A DNA stretch of 64,000 nucleotides from GCA-2746605 sp963710615. Its GTDB lineage: Bacteria > Bacteroidota > Ignavibacteria > Ignavibacteriales > Melioribacteraceae. The position numbers and the translations under genes are program-made. The notes beneath the pieces were generated by a model, which had not been told where the DNA came from, did not search any database, and saw only the letters and a program-made list of their open reading frames with translations. The stretch spans positions 1 to 64,000 of the forward strand of contig CAVQBF010000020.1 of NCBI GenBank assembly GCA_963710615.1. Direction: 5' to 3'. Below, in pieces: positions 18,864 through 28,447 of this stretch. Position 1 is the stretch's first letter, and the number at the start of each line of letters is the position of its first letter.

Positions 18864-19202
18864 TCGCATTTCGAAAATAGTTGCATTTATAGCCTAAAAT
18901 CAATCTTTTTAATATCAGTGTTGCCCAAAAAGTGTCCAACAGAAATTATTTTTAATATAGTTAAAATAAATTTGAAATTGATATAATTTATTCGGACATT
19001 AAAGTATGATTATTATAATTTAATAATTTTATTTGATCGGTTGGTTATTAGCTGATAACAAATTGTGGTTGTCACAGATTTCCAATTTCTTCTATAAACT
19101 TCAAAATACATTTATACAATGTCTTATAAACTAAAAAGGAGAAATAGTGTATCCAGCACTATATCTGGGAATAATCCATACAAAAACAGTGGAGATCAGA
19201 AT

Positions 19203-19508
19203 ATGATTCAACAAAAGCAGTTTTATGAGAATAAGGATTTTTATTTGTCTGCATTCTTGATGGCCTCGGGACTCGATTTGGTTGAGCACCGTAGACAAGG
19301 GCCAATCTCGGTCTTTAGATTTATTAAAAATAATGAACTTATAAATCTAGTAGACCAATACTATACTGATGGCGGATTGGTTAAACCAATGCGCTACAGT
19401 ACATACATCCGCACTCTGAAAAGTATTTTACACAATGCTTTATCAGAATCTAAATCAGAGAACAATTATGTCAAACAAAATCAAAAAGGAAATTTATCAA
19501 GAGGTTAA
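19203..19508 (+). CDS. Small DUF5659-like protein
   Basis: About 101 residues from the ATG at 19203, which has GGAG eight bases upstream; an upstream ATG at 19119 lacks a ribosome-binding site. The sequence 'FYENKDFYLSAFLMASGLDLVEHRRQGPISVFRF' followed by 'LINLVDQYYTDGGLVKPMRYSTYIRTLKSILHN' resembles DUF5659, a small domain found beside primases in mobile elements. Its biochemical role is unknown. Its 3' end overlaps the primase gene start by about 40 nt in another frame, so the two are translationally coupled. Confidence 0.55.
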   Translation: MIQQKQFYENKDFYLSAFLMASGLDLVEHRRQGPISVFRFIKNNELINLVDQYYTDGGLVKPMRYSTYIRTLKSILHNALSESKSENNYVKQNQKGNLSRG

Positions 19509-22078
19509 CGATAGCCTAAATATCGTAGAAGTAGCTACACGTCTAGGATCAACATTACATCAACAAGGAAATTCATTCACTGGAACTTGTCCTACCGGCC
19601 ATTCCTCTAGTAGTAAGAACTCATTTCATGTAAACAATAATCTAAAACGATTTCATTGCTGGAACTGTGGGATATTTGGAGATGCCATTCAATTAGTTGA
19701 AGAAGTAAAAGGATTAAATAAGGGTGAATCACTTAAATGGTTAGTAAATGAGTTTCACCTTAAAGTTGATCTTGGAAAGCTCCAGCACATCCCCAAACAA
19801 ACCCCAGAGCAGATACAAGAAGAAAAAGAAATGTTCAGCCGCAGTATGGTCTTTGAAAAGTTGGTTGAGATTGGGAAGACTAAACTTTACGGGGAAGAAG
19901 GGAAAGAAGCATTAGATTATCTAATTAAGGAAAGAAAGTATGATGAAGATATCTTAAAGAAAACAGAATGGTTTTATTTACCGGAAGAAATCGATATAAA
20001 AAAAGAGATGATTTCACAGTATCCAGATATGGTGAAAGATATTTCTAAATTACCATTGCAAGGTGCACATGGAGATAACTTCAGATTAGCATTCCCGTAC
20101 CATAATGGTGATGGAATAATTACCGGAATTGTTAAACGTTTTGTTGGGAGTAAGGGCTATGAATACGCAGATAAAAATGGAGATACAAAATATGCCCGAT
20201 ATGATAGTAGTTTTGGAACTAAAAAGAGTGATCTATTTGGGTTGGATAAAATAGAAAGTAAAGAAGAAACTATTCTCATTGTAGAAGGTTATCCGGATGC
20301 ACTTTATTTCCAAGCCAGCGGGATTAAAAATGTTACAGCAGTTGGTCAAGGATTACTAAGCAAAAAGCATCTGGATGGTATCCGCTCCAAGAAAATTAAA
20401 AATGTAATTATATCATTTGATAATGATGATGTAGGTCCGGCTAATACTGAAAAAGCAGTTAAGATGGTTTTGGAGAACAGTAATACTATTCCTTATGTTA
20501 TTGATCCAATAGAGTATGGTAATTACAAAGATCCAGATGAATACTTTAGAGCTAATGGACTTCATTCACTTGAAACAATAATTAAAGAGAAACCGATACA
20601 CGGGGCTCTTTGGGTTGTGAAGGGGTTGATTAGGGATTATGAAAAGTTGAACCCGATTGACAAGAAAAAAGTAGAGGAAAAGATATTTGAAATTCTTTTG
20701 CTAATTAGAGATGAAAATATCATTGCTGAATGTCACACAGAATTATCTTCTATTTTCAAGGGAACTCTGCCAGCATTTAAGAAGCTTATCAGATCCAAGC
20801 GTGATATCAATAAGGATAATATTACCAAGTCGATGATTGATAAACCGATTATTCCATTTATTGACACTAACACAAATAGTAGGAGTTATTACAATAGTAT
20901 AGAAGATAATTTGAGTCTAGGAGTTGATGAAAAGATTATAGAAGCCATAATGTTGGATCATAATCTAGGTCGACCTACTCGTTATCCAACATTTAGGGTT
21001 GAGTTTAATCCCCATGATAGGGAAGAGAGGTTTAATATTTGGAAAAAGTCATTTAACGTATTTACTCCAACCACCTATATGTTTCAGAAGAAGGATAATC
21101 AAAAGATTGATTTAGAAGTTACTTGTCCAAGAACATTTCAGCTTATCAAGAAATCTTATTCCGGTAGATTCAGAAAGACAACACTTTATCAATTGGTTGA
21201 GTTATATCTTTTCCACTCTAAATAAAGCAAGAACCTCTTGGGTCTTTACCGGTACACAAGGATCTGGTAAAAATTTGTTCTTTGACCATATAATTAAACC
21301 GTTATTTGGTCAGAAACAGACTATGGTTGTTGATGACGCTAGACTTCAGAGTGATTTCAATGGATTTATGATGAATAAGCTATTTATTGCATTTAATGAA
21401 GTAGCAAATGATGATACTAATACAAAGAGAAGTGTAAAATCAAAGATTAAAGCCCTAATTACTGATGAAAAGATAATTATTAATGAAAAACATGTTAAGA
21501 ATTTTGAGATCGATAACTTTACAAATATTATGTTCTTTAGTAATGAAGCAATTCCAATCCTTATCGAAACCGGTGACAGAAGATTTAATGTGGTAGAAAC
21601 CGGTGGAAAGTTGAAGAATGTAAAATCTTTTGGTGCCGATGCAGAAGGTTTTATTGCATCATTAAATGAAGAACTTGTTGATTTTGCCCAATATCTTCTT
21701 AATTACAATTATGATGCAAGATTAGTTGATGAAGTGATTGAAAATGAAGCGAAGGCCAGTATACAAGAATTAAGTATGAATAGGTTTGAATTATTTGCAA
21801 GTAAGTTAAAGACAGATGATTGGAATTGGTTTGATGAGAATTTCCCAAGAAAAGGAAATAACTTTTTAGGTAAAGATGAAAGAAATGGTCTAATGACAGA
21901 AACTCAACTTAGTTCTAGAAAAGTTTTGAGAGAAGTTCTGCTAAAATCTTATTATCATACAAATGACGGTTGGGTTACACCTACCAAACTTACCAGACAA
22001 TTAAAACTATATGGAATAAAGATTAAAAGATATAAATACAGCGATGGAAGAGACGATGAATATTATTATGAATGGTAA
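19468..22078 (+). CDS. Primase/SF3-helicase replication protein (one frameshift)
   Basis: The ~870-residue replication protein is read in two frames. The N-terminus is a CHC2-type zinc finger ('GTCPTGHSSSSKNSFHVNNN' then 'FHCWNCGIFGDAIQLVE'). A TOPRIM primase core follows ('ETILIVEGYPDALYFQASG', 'IISFDNDDVGPANTEKAV'). The C-terminal third is an SF3/D5-like helicase with Walker A GTQGSGKN, an acidic Walker B region ('KLFIAFNEVAND') and a sensor region ('NIMFFSNEAIPILIETGDRRF'). The frame breaks near 21200; dropping one T from 'GAGTTATATC' gives 'YQLVEYIFSTLNKARTSWVFTG'. This primase-helicase layout is typical of P4-like satellites and plasmids, implying autonomous replication of the excised element. 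The start at 19468 lies inside the upstream gene. Confidence 0.88.
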
Positions 22079-22087
22079 ATGACTAGG

Positions 22088-22408
22088 CGTACTTTGAAAA
22101 TTCAAAGTACGGTAATTTCCGTACTTTTGAGCCCCTTCCGTACTTTGGTTGGGGCTTTTTTGTTGATAAGGGAGCTAAGAATGACTCAATGGAGCAATTA
22201 CACTTTTGAAAGTACGGAATTTCCGTACTTCGGGCGCACTTTGAAAATGGCAAAGTACGTCCAAAATAGTTTGAAAAGAGATCAAAATCGAAGTAATTGA
22301 CCCTATTTCCTTACTTTCCGTAGTTTTATAAAAAAGTTTTCTAGAAAAAATTTCTAAATAAAAAAAATAGTATATATTCTTTTTCTACAAAGTAGGGAAA
22401 GTACGGAA
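22088..22408. repeat. Cluster of GTACGG palindromes (candidate origin or operator array)
   Basis: At least nine half-sites of the type CAAAGTACGGAAA occur in 320 bp, several joined as palindromes. CGTACTTTGAA/TTCAAAGTACG (22088-22111) and AAAGTACGG/CCGTACTTT (22104-22127) share one half. AAGTACGGAA/TTCCGTACTT spans 22210-22230. ACTTTG/CAAAGT spans 22238-22256. Single sites lie near 22137, 22311 and 22389-22408. The array follows the replication gene directly, as replication origins or replication-control sites often do. Confidence 0.75.
22131..22161 (+). terminator. Rho-independent terminator after the replication gene
   Basis: GCCCC (22131-22135) pairs with GGGGC (22151-22155) and is followed by six T. 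It is embedded in the palindrome cluster, with a TTCCGTACTTTGG site in its loop, so a protein bound there could influence termination. Confidence 0.7.
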
Positions 22409-22422
22409 ACTGCTCTTGCACA

Positions 22423-22530
22423 ACTCCTAAACGACCCAAACTGGCCCCCAGAAAAAAGTTTAAAATCACTATCAAGGAATTGGGTCCCATATACCCACCC
22501 CCGGGTGATTCTGGTTCTGACACGAATAAA
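22423..22530 (+). repeat. Dispersed repeat, copy C (right half only)
   Basis: The segment matches the right half of copy A: 'AAACT.GGCCC', 'AGAAAAAAGTT', 'CAAGGA.TT.GGT.CCATA' and 'ACGAATAAA' occur in the same order. The left half of the repeat is missing and replaced by the element's GTACGG palindromes, so the element's right boundary is probably near 22410-22423. Confidence 0.6.
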
Positions 22531-23050
22531 TCAAATATTTTTCTAAAAATAAAGTCGGAATTAATTATTTTTTTTGAGAAAATTTGATTCAAAAATTTAA
22601 GTCTAATTCGAATTTATCTGTTAATCTACAGTCAGATGTGATCGTTAAAACCCTATGTCTTATTTTGGCAAATATATTGCGTTTAATTTCACCTAACAAG
22701 ATTACAAAACCTATGCTTCTCGCAATTTGTTAATGATCGGATCTGCTGTAAATTTGGACCTATTTTGAGACTTAGGTCTTCAGCACTTGAATTTTATGAC
22801 GAAGTGCTATATTTACTCGGAATCTTTAGCACACATTTCTCTAATTGAGAAAAAAAATATTAGCTAGAAAACCTAAAATAATGAATCCTCCTACTTAATA
22901 GTTATTGATTTTTAATTGCCGCTATCGAAGATTTTAAATCGTCAGAATTTTGCTTTCTAGAATCAACCTACACTAATTTTTGATAAAAATTTGTAAAACT
23001 TAATAATTTAATAGCATTTGAAAAAAAACAATTTTCTATTTATAAAATAC
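22531..23050. other. Intergenic, no feature recognised
   Basis: About 520 bp of AT-rich sequence between the element and the TonB receptor promoter. I see no gene, hairpin or repeat that I can support here. Confidence 0.5.
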
Positions 23051-23079
23051 TTGACAAACCTAAATTTATGGGTTATCTT
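23051..23079 (+). promoter_or_regulatory. Promoter of the polyuronate locus
   Basis: TTGACA (23051-23056) and TATCTT (23074-23079) are separated by 17 bp. This places the transcription start near 23086, about 170 nt before the TonB receptor gene, which has its own strong ribosome-binding site (GGGAGGAAAGTA-ATG). Confidence 0.55.
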
Positions 23080-23086
23080 ACATATG

Positions 23087-23097
23087 TTGTCATACAA
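23087..23097. promoter_or_regulatory. Candidate GntR/FadR-type operator
   Basis: TTGT-CAT-ACAA is an inverted repeat of the form TNGTNNNACNA, the usual pattern for FadR-subfamily GntR repressors. It lies exactly at the predicted transcription start. A FadR-type regulator is encoded in the same locus (44674-45397), so repression relieved by a sugar-acid intermediate such as KDG is plausible. Confidence 0.45.
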
Positions 23098-23257
23098 GTT
23101 TAAGAGAGGTACTTATTTTTGATGTAAACCAAATACCTTTAACTTTATTTGTGATATTATTATCCACTTATCTAATTAACTTATACACAAGCATTACCCT
23201 CGTAAAATTAAATTCACGTAAAAGATATAAAGATTACCTTCATTTGGGAGGAAAGTA

Positions 23258-26149
23258 ATGAGATTGGTCTATTCTAATTTAAGATTGGCATTAACATTCA
23301 TATTTTTGTTCTCTATTTCATTATATGCAGGTGAGACTGGAAAAATTTCTGGTAAAGTAGTGGATAATATTACCGGTGAACCGCTGATCGGCGCAAATAT
23401 TATCGTTTCATCAAAGTGGATTGGAGAGAATGAGCAACCATTGCAGTTTACATATGGTGCTTCATCAGATATTGATGGGAATTATTTTATCCTAAATCTT
23501 CCTCCAGGTTTATACACAATTAAAGCTTCATATATCGGTTACCAACCAAAAAAAGTGACTAAAGTAGCTGTTGATGTTGATAAAACTACAAATGTTGACT
23601 TTAGTTTAAGATCTGAAGACATAACAACTGAAGAAGTATTGGTAACTGCTTATTCACCAAAAACTGTTGAAGCTGATGTTACAGCAACTAAACAAGTATA
23701 TAATATCCGTGATGTTGAGAACATTGCAGGTGTAAGTAGTATTACAGATATATTGGAACTGCAAGCTGATGTAATTGATGATCATTTTAGAGGTGGTAGA
23801 GTTGGTGAATCACTTTATTTGGTCAGCGGCGGATCAATTAATAATCCGTTAAATAATTCACGTGCTTTTAGTCCAATGGTTTTGGGCCTTGAACAGGTTG
23901 AAGTTTATACAAGTGGATTTTCCGCAGAATATGGTAATGCCCAGTCTGGTGTTGTAAATATGGTTGCAAGAGAAGGCGGTGATGTATGGGATACTAGAAT
24001 TGAAACAGCCGGGATACCTTCTTACTATAAGACTTGGGGTGGCAGTGCTTACTCAACCGATAATCTTACTTTTTATAATATGTTATGGGACACTGAAGAA
24101 TGGCTTCAAGAAAATCCGACTCAGCCTGGAAGAAGTTTATTTGATGCTGGTTATGGCTTTGGGCCTCTTTATCTCCCTCCGAGAAATACATGGCCACCTG
24201 ATCCGCTAACGTTGGAAGATTCACTTCATATAGCTAAATTAGGTCAAACAGCTTGGTATCAAGCAATTAGAGATGTTGGTTTAAAATATGATGACCTTAC
24301 ACCGGATTATAGATTACGCTTTACGACAAGTGGACCTATTTTTAATAACTTCAAAGTTTTTATGGCAGCCGAACAAAATGTAACTTCCCCAATTGTTCCT
24401 ACACCCGACAAAGATATATCCAGACAGTTGATGAGTAATTTTTCTTATCAGTATAATAAATTCAATAAATTTAAGTTTCACTTTATTTATGATTATCAGT
24501 TTGAGAACATCTTAAATAGTAATTGGTTGAGGTGGATGTTTGATAGAACGTTTAGTGTTTCTAAAGAATCCCAATACTCCTTCCAGTATGGTTTTAGTTG
24601 GAATCATATTGTTAGTAATTCAAGTGTTTTAGATGTTAAGCTAAATATACTGGATGTTAAAAATAAAGAGAGAATTGATTTACTTCGCGATGATCAATTC
24701 ATTGAAGATTATTCAAGCGGAACTAATTGGGTTGACTATACGGGTCCCTCAGGGCACAGAGTTGGAAGACCAAATGATGATGTTATTAATGAAGATATAT
24801 TAACTTACGACCTCCATACTAGTTATCTCTCCCAAGTTAATAGATATAATTTAGTTAAAGCTGGGCTACAGCTGATCTACTATCAGTTAGATGTAGATAA
24901 CGATCTAAATGTTGCCAACATAGGTTCTTATAGTAAAGTTAAATATTCAGCTTATCCTTACGAAGGCGCATTATATATTCAAGATAAAATGGAATATGCA
25001 GGATTTATTGCGAATGTTGGTTTAAGATGGGATTTTTACAATTTTAATAAAGATTATTTTTCAGATTTGTATGCTCCCCTCAGAAATCCAAATTACGATG
25101 AAAGCCTGCCTTATCTTGAAAGGGGACAATATTATGATCAGTCAGCTGCAGCAAAAACAAGTACAGAACTTTATACCCGTTTGCAGCCTCGAATTGGTTT
25201 ATCATTCCCATTAACTGAAGTTACAGTATTTCATTTAAATTATGGTACTTTCACTCAACGTCCCACTTTTGAATCAATTATGACGCAGGAAATTAATAGT
25301 AACGGAATTATTCTTCTCGGTAATGCTAGACTTAAACCAGAAAATACTAAATCTTATGATGTCGGACTTGTAAATGCATTCCCTTATGGAATTAAATTAG
25401 ATGTCAGTGCTTATTATAAAGATGTAACCGATCTTATTGAAACTGCTTTTTTCTTTGATGAACAGCAATCAGTTTATAGAACATTTATTAATAGAGATTA
25501 TGCTGATATTAAGGGTTTTCATATTAGTGTAGAAAAAAACCAGGGACCATTGCGAGGCTATTTAAGATATAATTATGAATCAGCTACGGGCAAAAGTAGC
25601 AATGGACTTGATGCACCCCTTTCATTCTTTGAGAATCCCCCAGCAGGTCAGGATCCTGTTGAATTACCTGACCCTGAAGATGTCTATTTAGATTATGATA
25701 GACAGCATAAAGCAGTCTTTAATATTAGATACTTGATAGGCCCAGATGAAGGTCCAAGTATTGGAGATTTTAACATCTTTAGTGATATGAGCATTAGTTT
25801 TACTTATAAGTATTATACCGGCAGACCTTATACATTTTTGGAAGAGGGAAGTGGTCTATTTAATAAGAGAACCCCAACCGAAGGTGAATTAAGGATGAGG
25901 ATTGAGAAGAATTTCAGAATCGGTAAATCCGGATTAAAAGTTTTTGTTGAAGGATTTAACCTTCTTGATAAAGAGATATACAATTATTCACGTACATTTA
26001 ATGATGAACGAAACACAGCAAAATGGGAACTCGATAGGGAAAACATATTGGTTTATGATCAGTATCCACCATTTGTGACTGATCAGTCAGTTCATTTATT
26101 AACAAATTTACCAAGACATTTCAGATTTGGTGTTAGTTACAGGTTTTAA
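23258..26149 (+). CDS. TonB-dependent outer-membrane receptor (SusC-like, no SusD partner)
   Basis: This 963-residue protein begins with a signal peptide (to about 'LYAGE'). A CarboxypepD_reg-like domain follows ('GKISGKVVDNITGEPLIGANIIV', about 30-120). Next are a plug domain ('GVSSITDILELQADVI', 'GLEQVEVYTSGFSAEYGNAQSGVVNMVAREGG') and a beta barrel ending 'LPRHFRFGVSYRF' with the terminal aromatic F of outer-membrane proteins. It would take up oligosaccharides with energy from TonB-ExbBD, which are not in the window. It is the first gene after the locus promoter. Instead of a SusD lipoprotein the next gene encodes a T9SS surface protein. The substrate, polyuronate oligomers, is inferred from the downstream lyases. 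Confidence 0.9.
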   Translation: MRLVYSNLRLALTFIFLFSISLYAGETGKISGKVVDNITGEPLIGANIIVSSKWIGENEQPLQFTYGASSDIDGNYFILNLPPGLYTIKASYIGYQPKKVTKVAVDVDKTTNVDFSLRSEDITTEEVLVTAYSPKTVEADVTATKQVYNIRDVENIAGVSSITDILELQADVIDDHFRGGRVGESLYLVSGGSINNPLNNSRAFSPMVLGLEQVEVYTSGFSAEYGNAQSGVVNMVAREGGDVWDTRIETAGIPSYYKTWGGSAYSTDNLTFYNMLWDTEEWLQENPTQPGRSLFDAGYGFGPLYLPPRNTWPPDPLTLEDSLHIAKLGQTAWYQAIRDVGLKYDDLTPDYRLRFTTSGPIFNNFKVFMAAEQNVTSPIVPTPDKDISRQLMSNFSYQYNKFNKFKFHFIYDYQFENILNSNWLRWMFDRTFSVSKESQYSFQYGFSWNHIVSNSSVLDVKLNILDVKNKERIDLLRDDQFIEDYSSGTNWVDYTGPSGHRVGRPNDDVINEDILTYDLHTSYLSQVNRYNLVKAGLQLIYYQLDVDNDLNVANIGSYSKVKYSAYPYEGALYIQDKMEYAGFIANVGLRWDFYNFNKDYFSDLYAPLRNPNYDESLPYLERGQYYDQSAAAKTSTELYTRLQPRIGLSFPLTEVTVFHLNYGTFTQRPTFESIMTQEINSNGIILLGNARLKPENTKSYDVGLVNAFPYGIKLDVSAYYKDVTDLIETAFFFDEQQSVYRTFINRDYADIKGFHISVEKNQGPLRGYLRYNYESATGKSSNGLDAPLSFFENPPAGQDPVELPDPEDVYLDYDRQHKAVFNIRYLIGPDEGPSIGDFNIFSDMSISFTYKYYTGRPYTFLEEGSGLFNKRTPTEGELRMRIEKNFRIGKSGLKVFVEGFNLLDKEIYNYSRTFNDERNTAKWELDRENILVYDQYPPFVTDQSVHLLTNLPRHFRFGVSYRF

Positions 26150-26182
26150 GTTTCTGTATATGCAAAATTTTGGAGTAAATAA

Positions 26183-28426
26183 ATGTTAAACAAATTATCC
26201 AAATTACTAATCTTCACAATATCAATTCTCCCTATGATCTTTGTCTCTGAATATTATGCTCAAATAAGAGAATTTAAAATTCATGATCGAGGAATGCTGC
26301 ACGAAACAGTATACAATACAGGTGAAATAGGCAGAGGTTGGATGACTGGTGAAGCAGGTAATGTTACAAATGTACCTTTATTTGAATGGCCTTCACGATC
26401 TAGGACTATTGTTGACGGAATTGAATATAGTGGACAGCATAATATTTTAGGAGCAGGTATTTATATTGCTGCAAATATAAAAGGAAAACCTGGAATTGAT
26501 AATAGAATATATTCTTTCTGTGGTGGTGTCGGAGCTTCTGAGCCTGAAGTAGCATTTGGGAAGTGGAGTTTCCCATACTATATGGAAAAGATTGAAAACT
26601 TCCCTGTCCTTGAAAGTGGAGAACTTAATCCTGACTATGATCCTAATGAAGCAGAAGAAATAATTAGAACGGCATGGGGTACATCTGTAGGTATTGCAGT
26701 CACTAGAACATCCCGTGTTTGGAGCTATCCTGATTATGATGACATGATTATTTACGAATATGAGTTTGAATACAATGGCGATACTGATGGAGATCCATCG
26801 ACTGTTGAGATTGAAGAAACATTAACAGATGTTATGGTATTATTCATTTACGGATTTGCACCATCAATGTACGGGTACCAAAGAACATATGGTGAGTGGA
26901 AGTATGATGCTGGTATTTATAGGGGCGATCAAAATAATTTTTGGGATGCAGACTATTGGCTTTCATTCAATATGAATTTAAGAACTAATTTAGATGCTTC
27001 AATTTTAGCCAAGCCGGAACCAAATAAAGAACTCTTTAGAACATTTTCTGAGACTGGAATTAATGGTGGGGGATTAACTTCTCCGCAAGCTCCTGGTTTT
27101 GCAATGCTATACTACGATTTAAACCACTTAGCTATTGTTGATCCAAATGACCTACAAAGAAATGAATCGGAAGTGGTTAATATTTTGAGAACATTTGAAA
27201 GTGAATTTTATGAGATAGATGAAAATGGTCATATTAAACAACCCTATTCAAATAAGGTAAGTACCGGTAATACCCGTTCATCTAAGATGGAAGTTGAATC
27301 AATCAATCCAACAAAAAGGTGGAGTGGTGTTTATAGCCAAAACAGTACTACATGGCCTCAAGTTCCAAATAACGATCCAAGATGGTATGGAAGAGCTGCT
27401 TATCCTTACCGACAAAGTGCTGATGCAGGACAAAAGCACATTGTATTTGGCCCATATACAATTGAACCGGGGGACAAGTTAAATTATGCTTTGGCAGAAG
27501 TTGCAGGATATGGGGCACAACCTGGAAAGAGAGTAGAAGGTGGACAAACACAAGTTCAATGGGCACCAACACCAAGCTTGGATATTAAAGTAACTATTGA
27601 TGGTGAAGTGATAACAGAAAATTACCTTAGTGAATTTGGATACCCAGATTATGTAAATTCAGATGTAAAAACCGTGACCCAAGTTGCGCATAAGGCTTTT
27701 GAGGCTTACCTTGGTGAAGAACCAACATTGCCACAGTGGCCTGAAGATAATTCTTTCCCGGGAGTGTATAATATTCCGGTGCCACCACCAGCTCCAGCAA
27801 TTACTCTAGACAATACAGCTGATGGAAACGTTATGGTAAATTGGAGCAGAGCAGTTGAAGGATTTTCACATCCACGTTTAACCGGTAAACTTGACAAATA
27901 TATTATTCTTAAAAGTATAGCTGGAATGGGCCCTTGGAATGATACTGTTGCTGTTTTATCAGTTGGTGATGTTGATGAAAATGATGAATATACTTTAATT
28001 GATGAAGATCCCAAATTTGTAATTGGTGATAATAGATATTATTCGGTTATATCTGTTGATGAATTTGGTAATGAAAGTGGTAAAACAAATCTTATAAAAT
28101 TTCAAAAGAACATTGGTGCTGTCGAAAAGTTAGATAAAGTTTATGCTGTACCTAATCCATTCTATGTCAATTCAGGATTTTCTGATCAGCAATTTGCCGA
28201 TAAAATAGGTTTTTACGGATTGCCGCCGAGATGCACCATTAGAGTTTTTTCTTATTCGGGAAATTTGGTTGAGACAATTGAACATGACGTACCAGTTTAT
28301 TCTACTGAAAATGAGTGGCTCCAAATTACGAAAAATGGACAATCCATTGCATCTGGAGTTTATTTTTATGTTGTTACAACACCTGAAGGTGATCAGACCG
28401 AGGGTAAGTTTATAGTAATCAAGTAA
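26183..28426 (+). CDS. T9SS-sorted surface protein of unknown function
   Basis: This 747-residue protein has a signal peptide (cleavage near 'EYYAQ'), a large N-terminal domain I do not recognise, and a fibronectin-III-like segment at about 540-640 ('PPPAPAITLDNTADGNVMVNWSRAVEG', 'YYSVISVDEFGNESG'). The C-terminus has the T9SS type-A sorting form ('VYAVPNPFYVN', 'IRVFSYSGNLVETIE', 'ASGVYFYVVTTPEG'). It starts 33 nt after the TonB receptor, so the two are co-expressed. Surface exposure and its position next to the receptor suggest a glycan-binding partner that takes the place SusD has in Bacteroidota loci. No carbohydrate-binding residues can be named, so this is inference from context. Confidence 0.65.
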   Translation: MLNKLSKLLIFTISILPMIFVSEYYAQIREFKIHDRGMLHETVYNTGEIGRGWMTGEAGNVTNVPLFEWPSRSRTIVDGIEYSGQHNILGAGIYIAANIKGKPGIDNRIYSFCGGVGASEPEVAFGKWSFPYYMEKIENFPVLESGELNPDYDPNEAEEIIRTAWGTSVGIAVTRTSRVWSYPDYDDMIIYEYEFEYNGDTDGDPSTVEIEETLTDVMVLFIYGFAPSMYGYQRTYGEWKYDAGIYRGDQNNFWDADYWLSFNMNLRTNLDASILAKPEPNKELFRTFSETGINGGGLTSPQAPGFAMLYYDLNHLAIVDPNDLQRNESEVVNILRTFESEFYEIDENGHIKQPYSNKVSTGNTRSSKMEVESINPTKRWSGVYSQNSTTWPQVPNNDPRWYGRAAYPYRQSADAGQKHIVFGPYTIEPGDKLNYALAEVAGYGAQPGKRVEGGQTQVQWAPTPSLDIKVTIDGEVITENYLSEFGYPDYVNSDVKTVTQVAHKAFEAYLGEEPTLPQWPEDNSFPGVYNIPVPPPAPAITLDNTADGNVMVNWSRAVEGFSHPRLTGKLDKYIILKSIAGMGPWNDTVAVLSVGDVDENDEYTLIDEDPKFVIGDNRYYSVISVDEFGNESGKTNLIKFQKNIGAVEKLDKVYAVPNPFYVNSGFSDQQFADKIGFYGLPPRCTIRVFSYSGNLVETIEHDVPVYSTENEWLQITKNGQSIASGVYFYVVTTPEGDQTEGKFIVIK

Positions 28427-28447
28427 CTAAATGCATAAGGGAATCAA

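Larger units (their letters stand above)
18722..18939 (+). repeat. Pair of 18-bp direct repeats exactly 200 bp apart
   Basis: TGCCCAAAAAGTGTCCAA occurs at 18722-18739 and again at 18922-18939. Between them lie a terminator hairpin and a fragment identical in form to a tRNA-Ser 3' end. The first copy is preceded by a partial copy (TGCCCAAAAA, 18711-18720). An attachment or recombination function is possible but unproven. Confidence 0.75.

Noticed and set aside
18841..18870. Complete tRNA-Ser gene
   Set aside because: Only about 19 bases of the 3' end are present. No anticodon arm or 5' half can be folded from the flanks.
22079..22300. Plus-strand open frame of 73 codons after the helicase
   Set aside because: It runs through the palindrome cluster and a terminator, and the translation reflects the repeats rather than a protein.
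22088..22408. CRISPR array
   Set aside because: Repeat units are short palindromic half-sites with irregular spacing. There are no uniform spacers and no cas genes nearby.
22341..22592. Minus-strand open frame of 83 codons
   Set aside because: It overlaps repeat copy C and low-complexity A/T stretches, with no start signal or family resemblance.
26183..28426. SusD homologue
   Set aside because: No SusD-type lipobox or TPR-like helical body. The protein is beta-rich with an FN3-like part and a T9SS signal.
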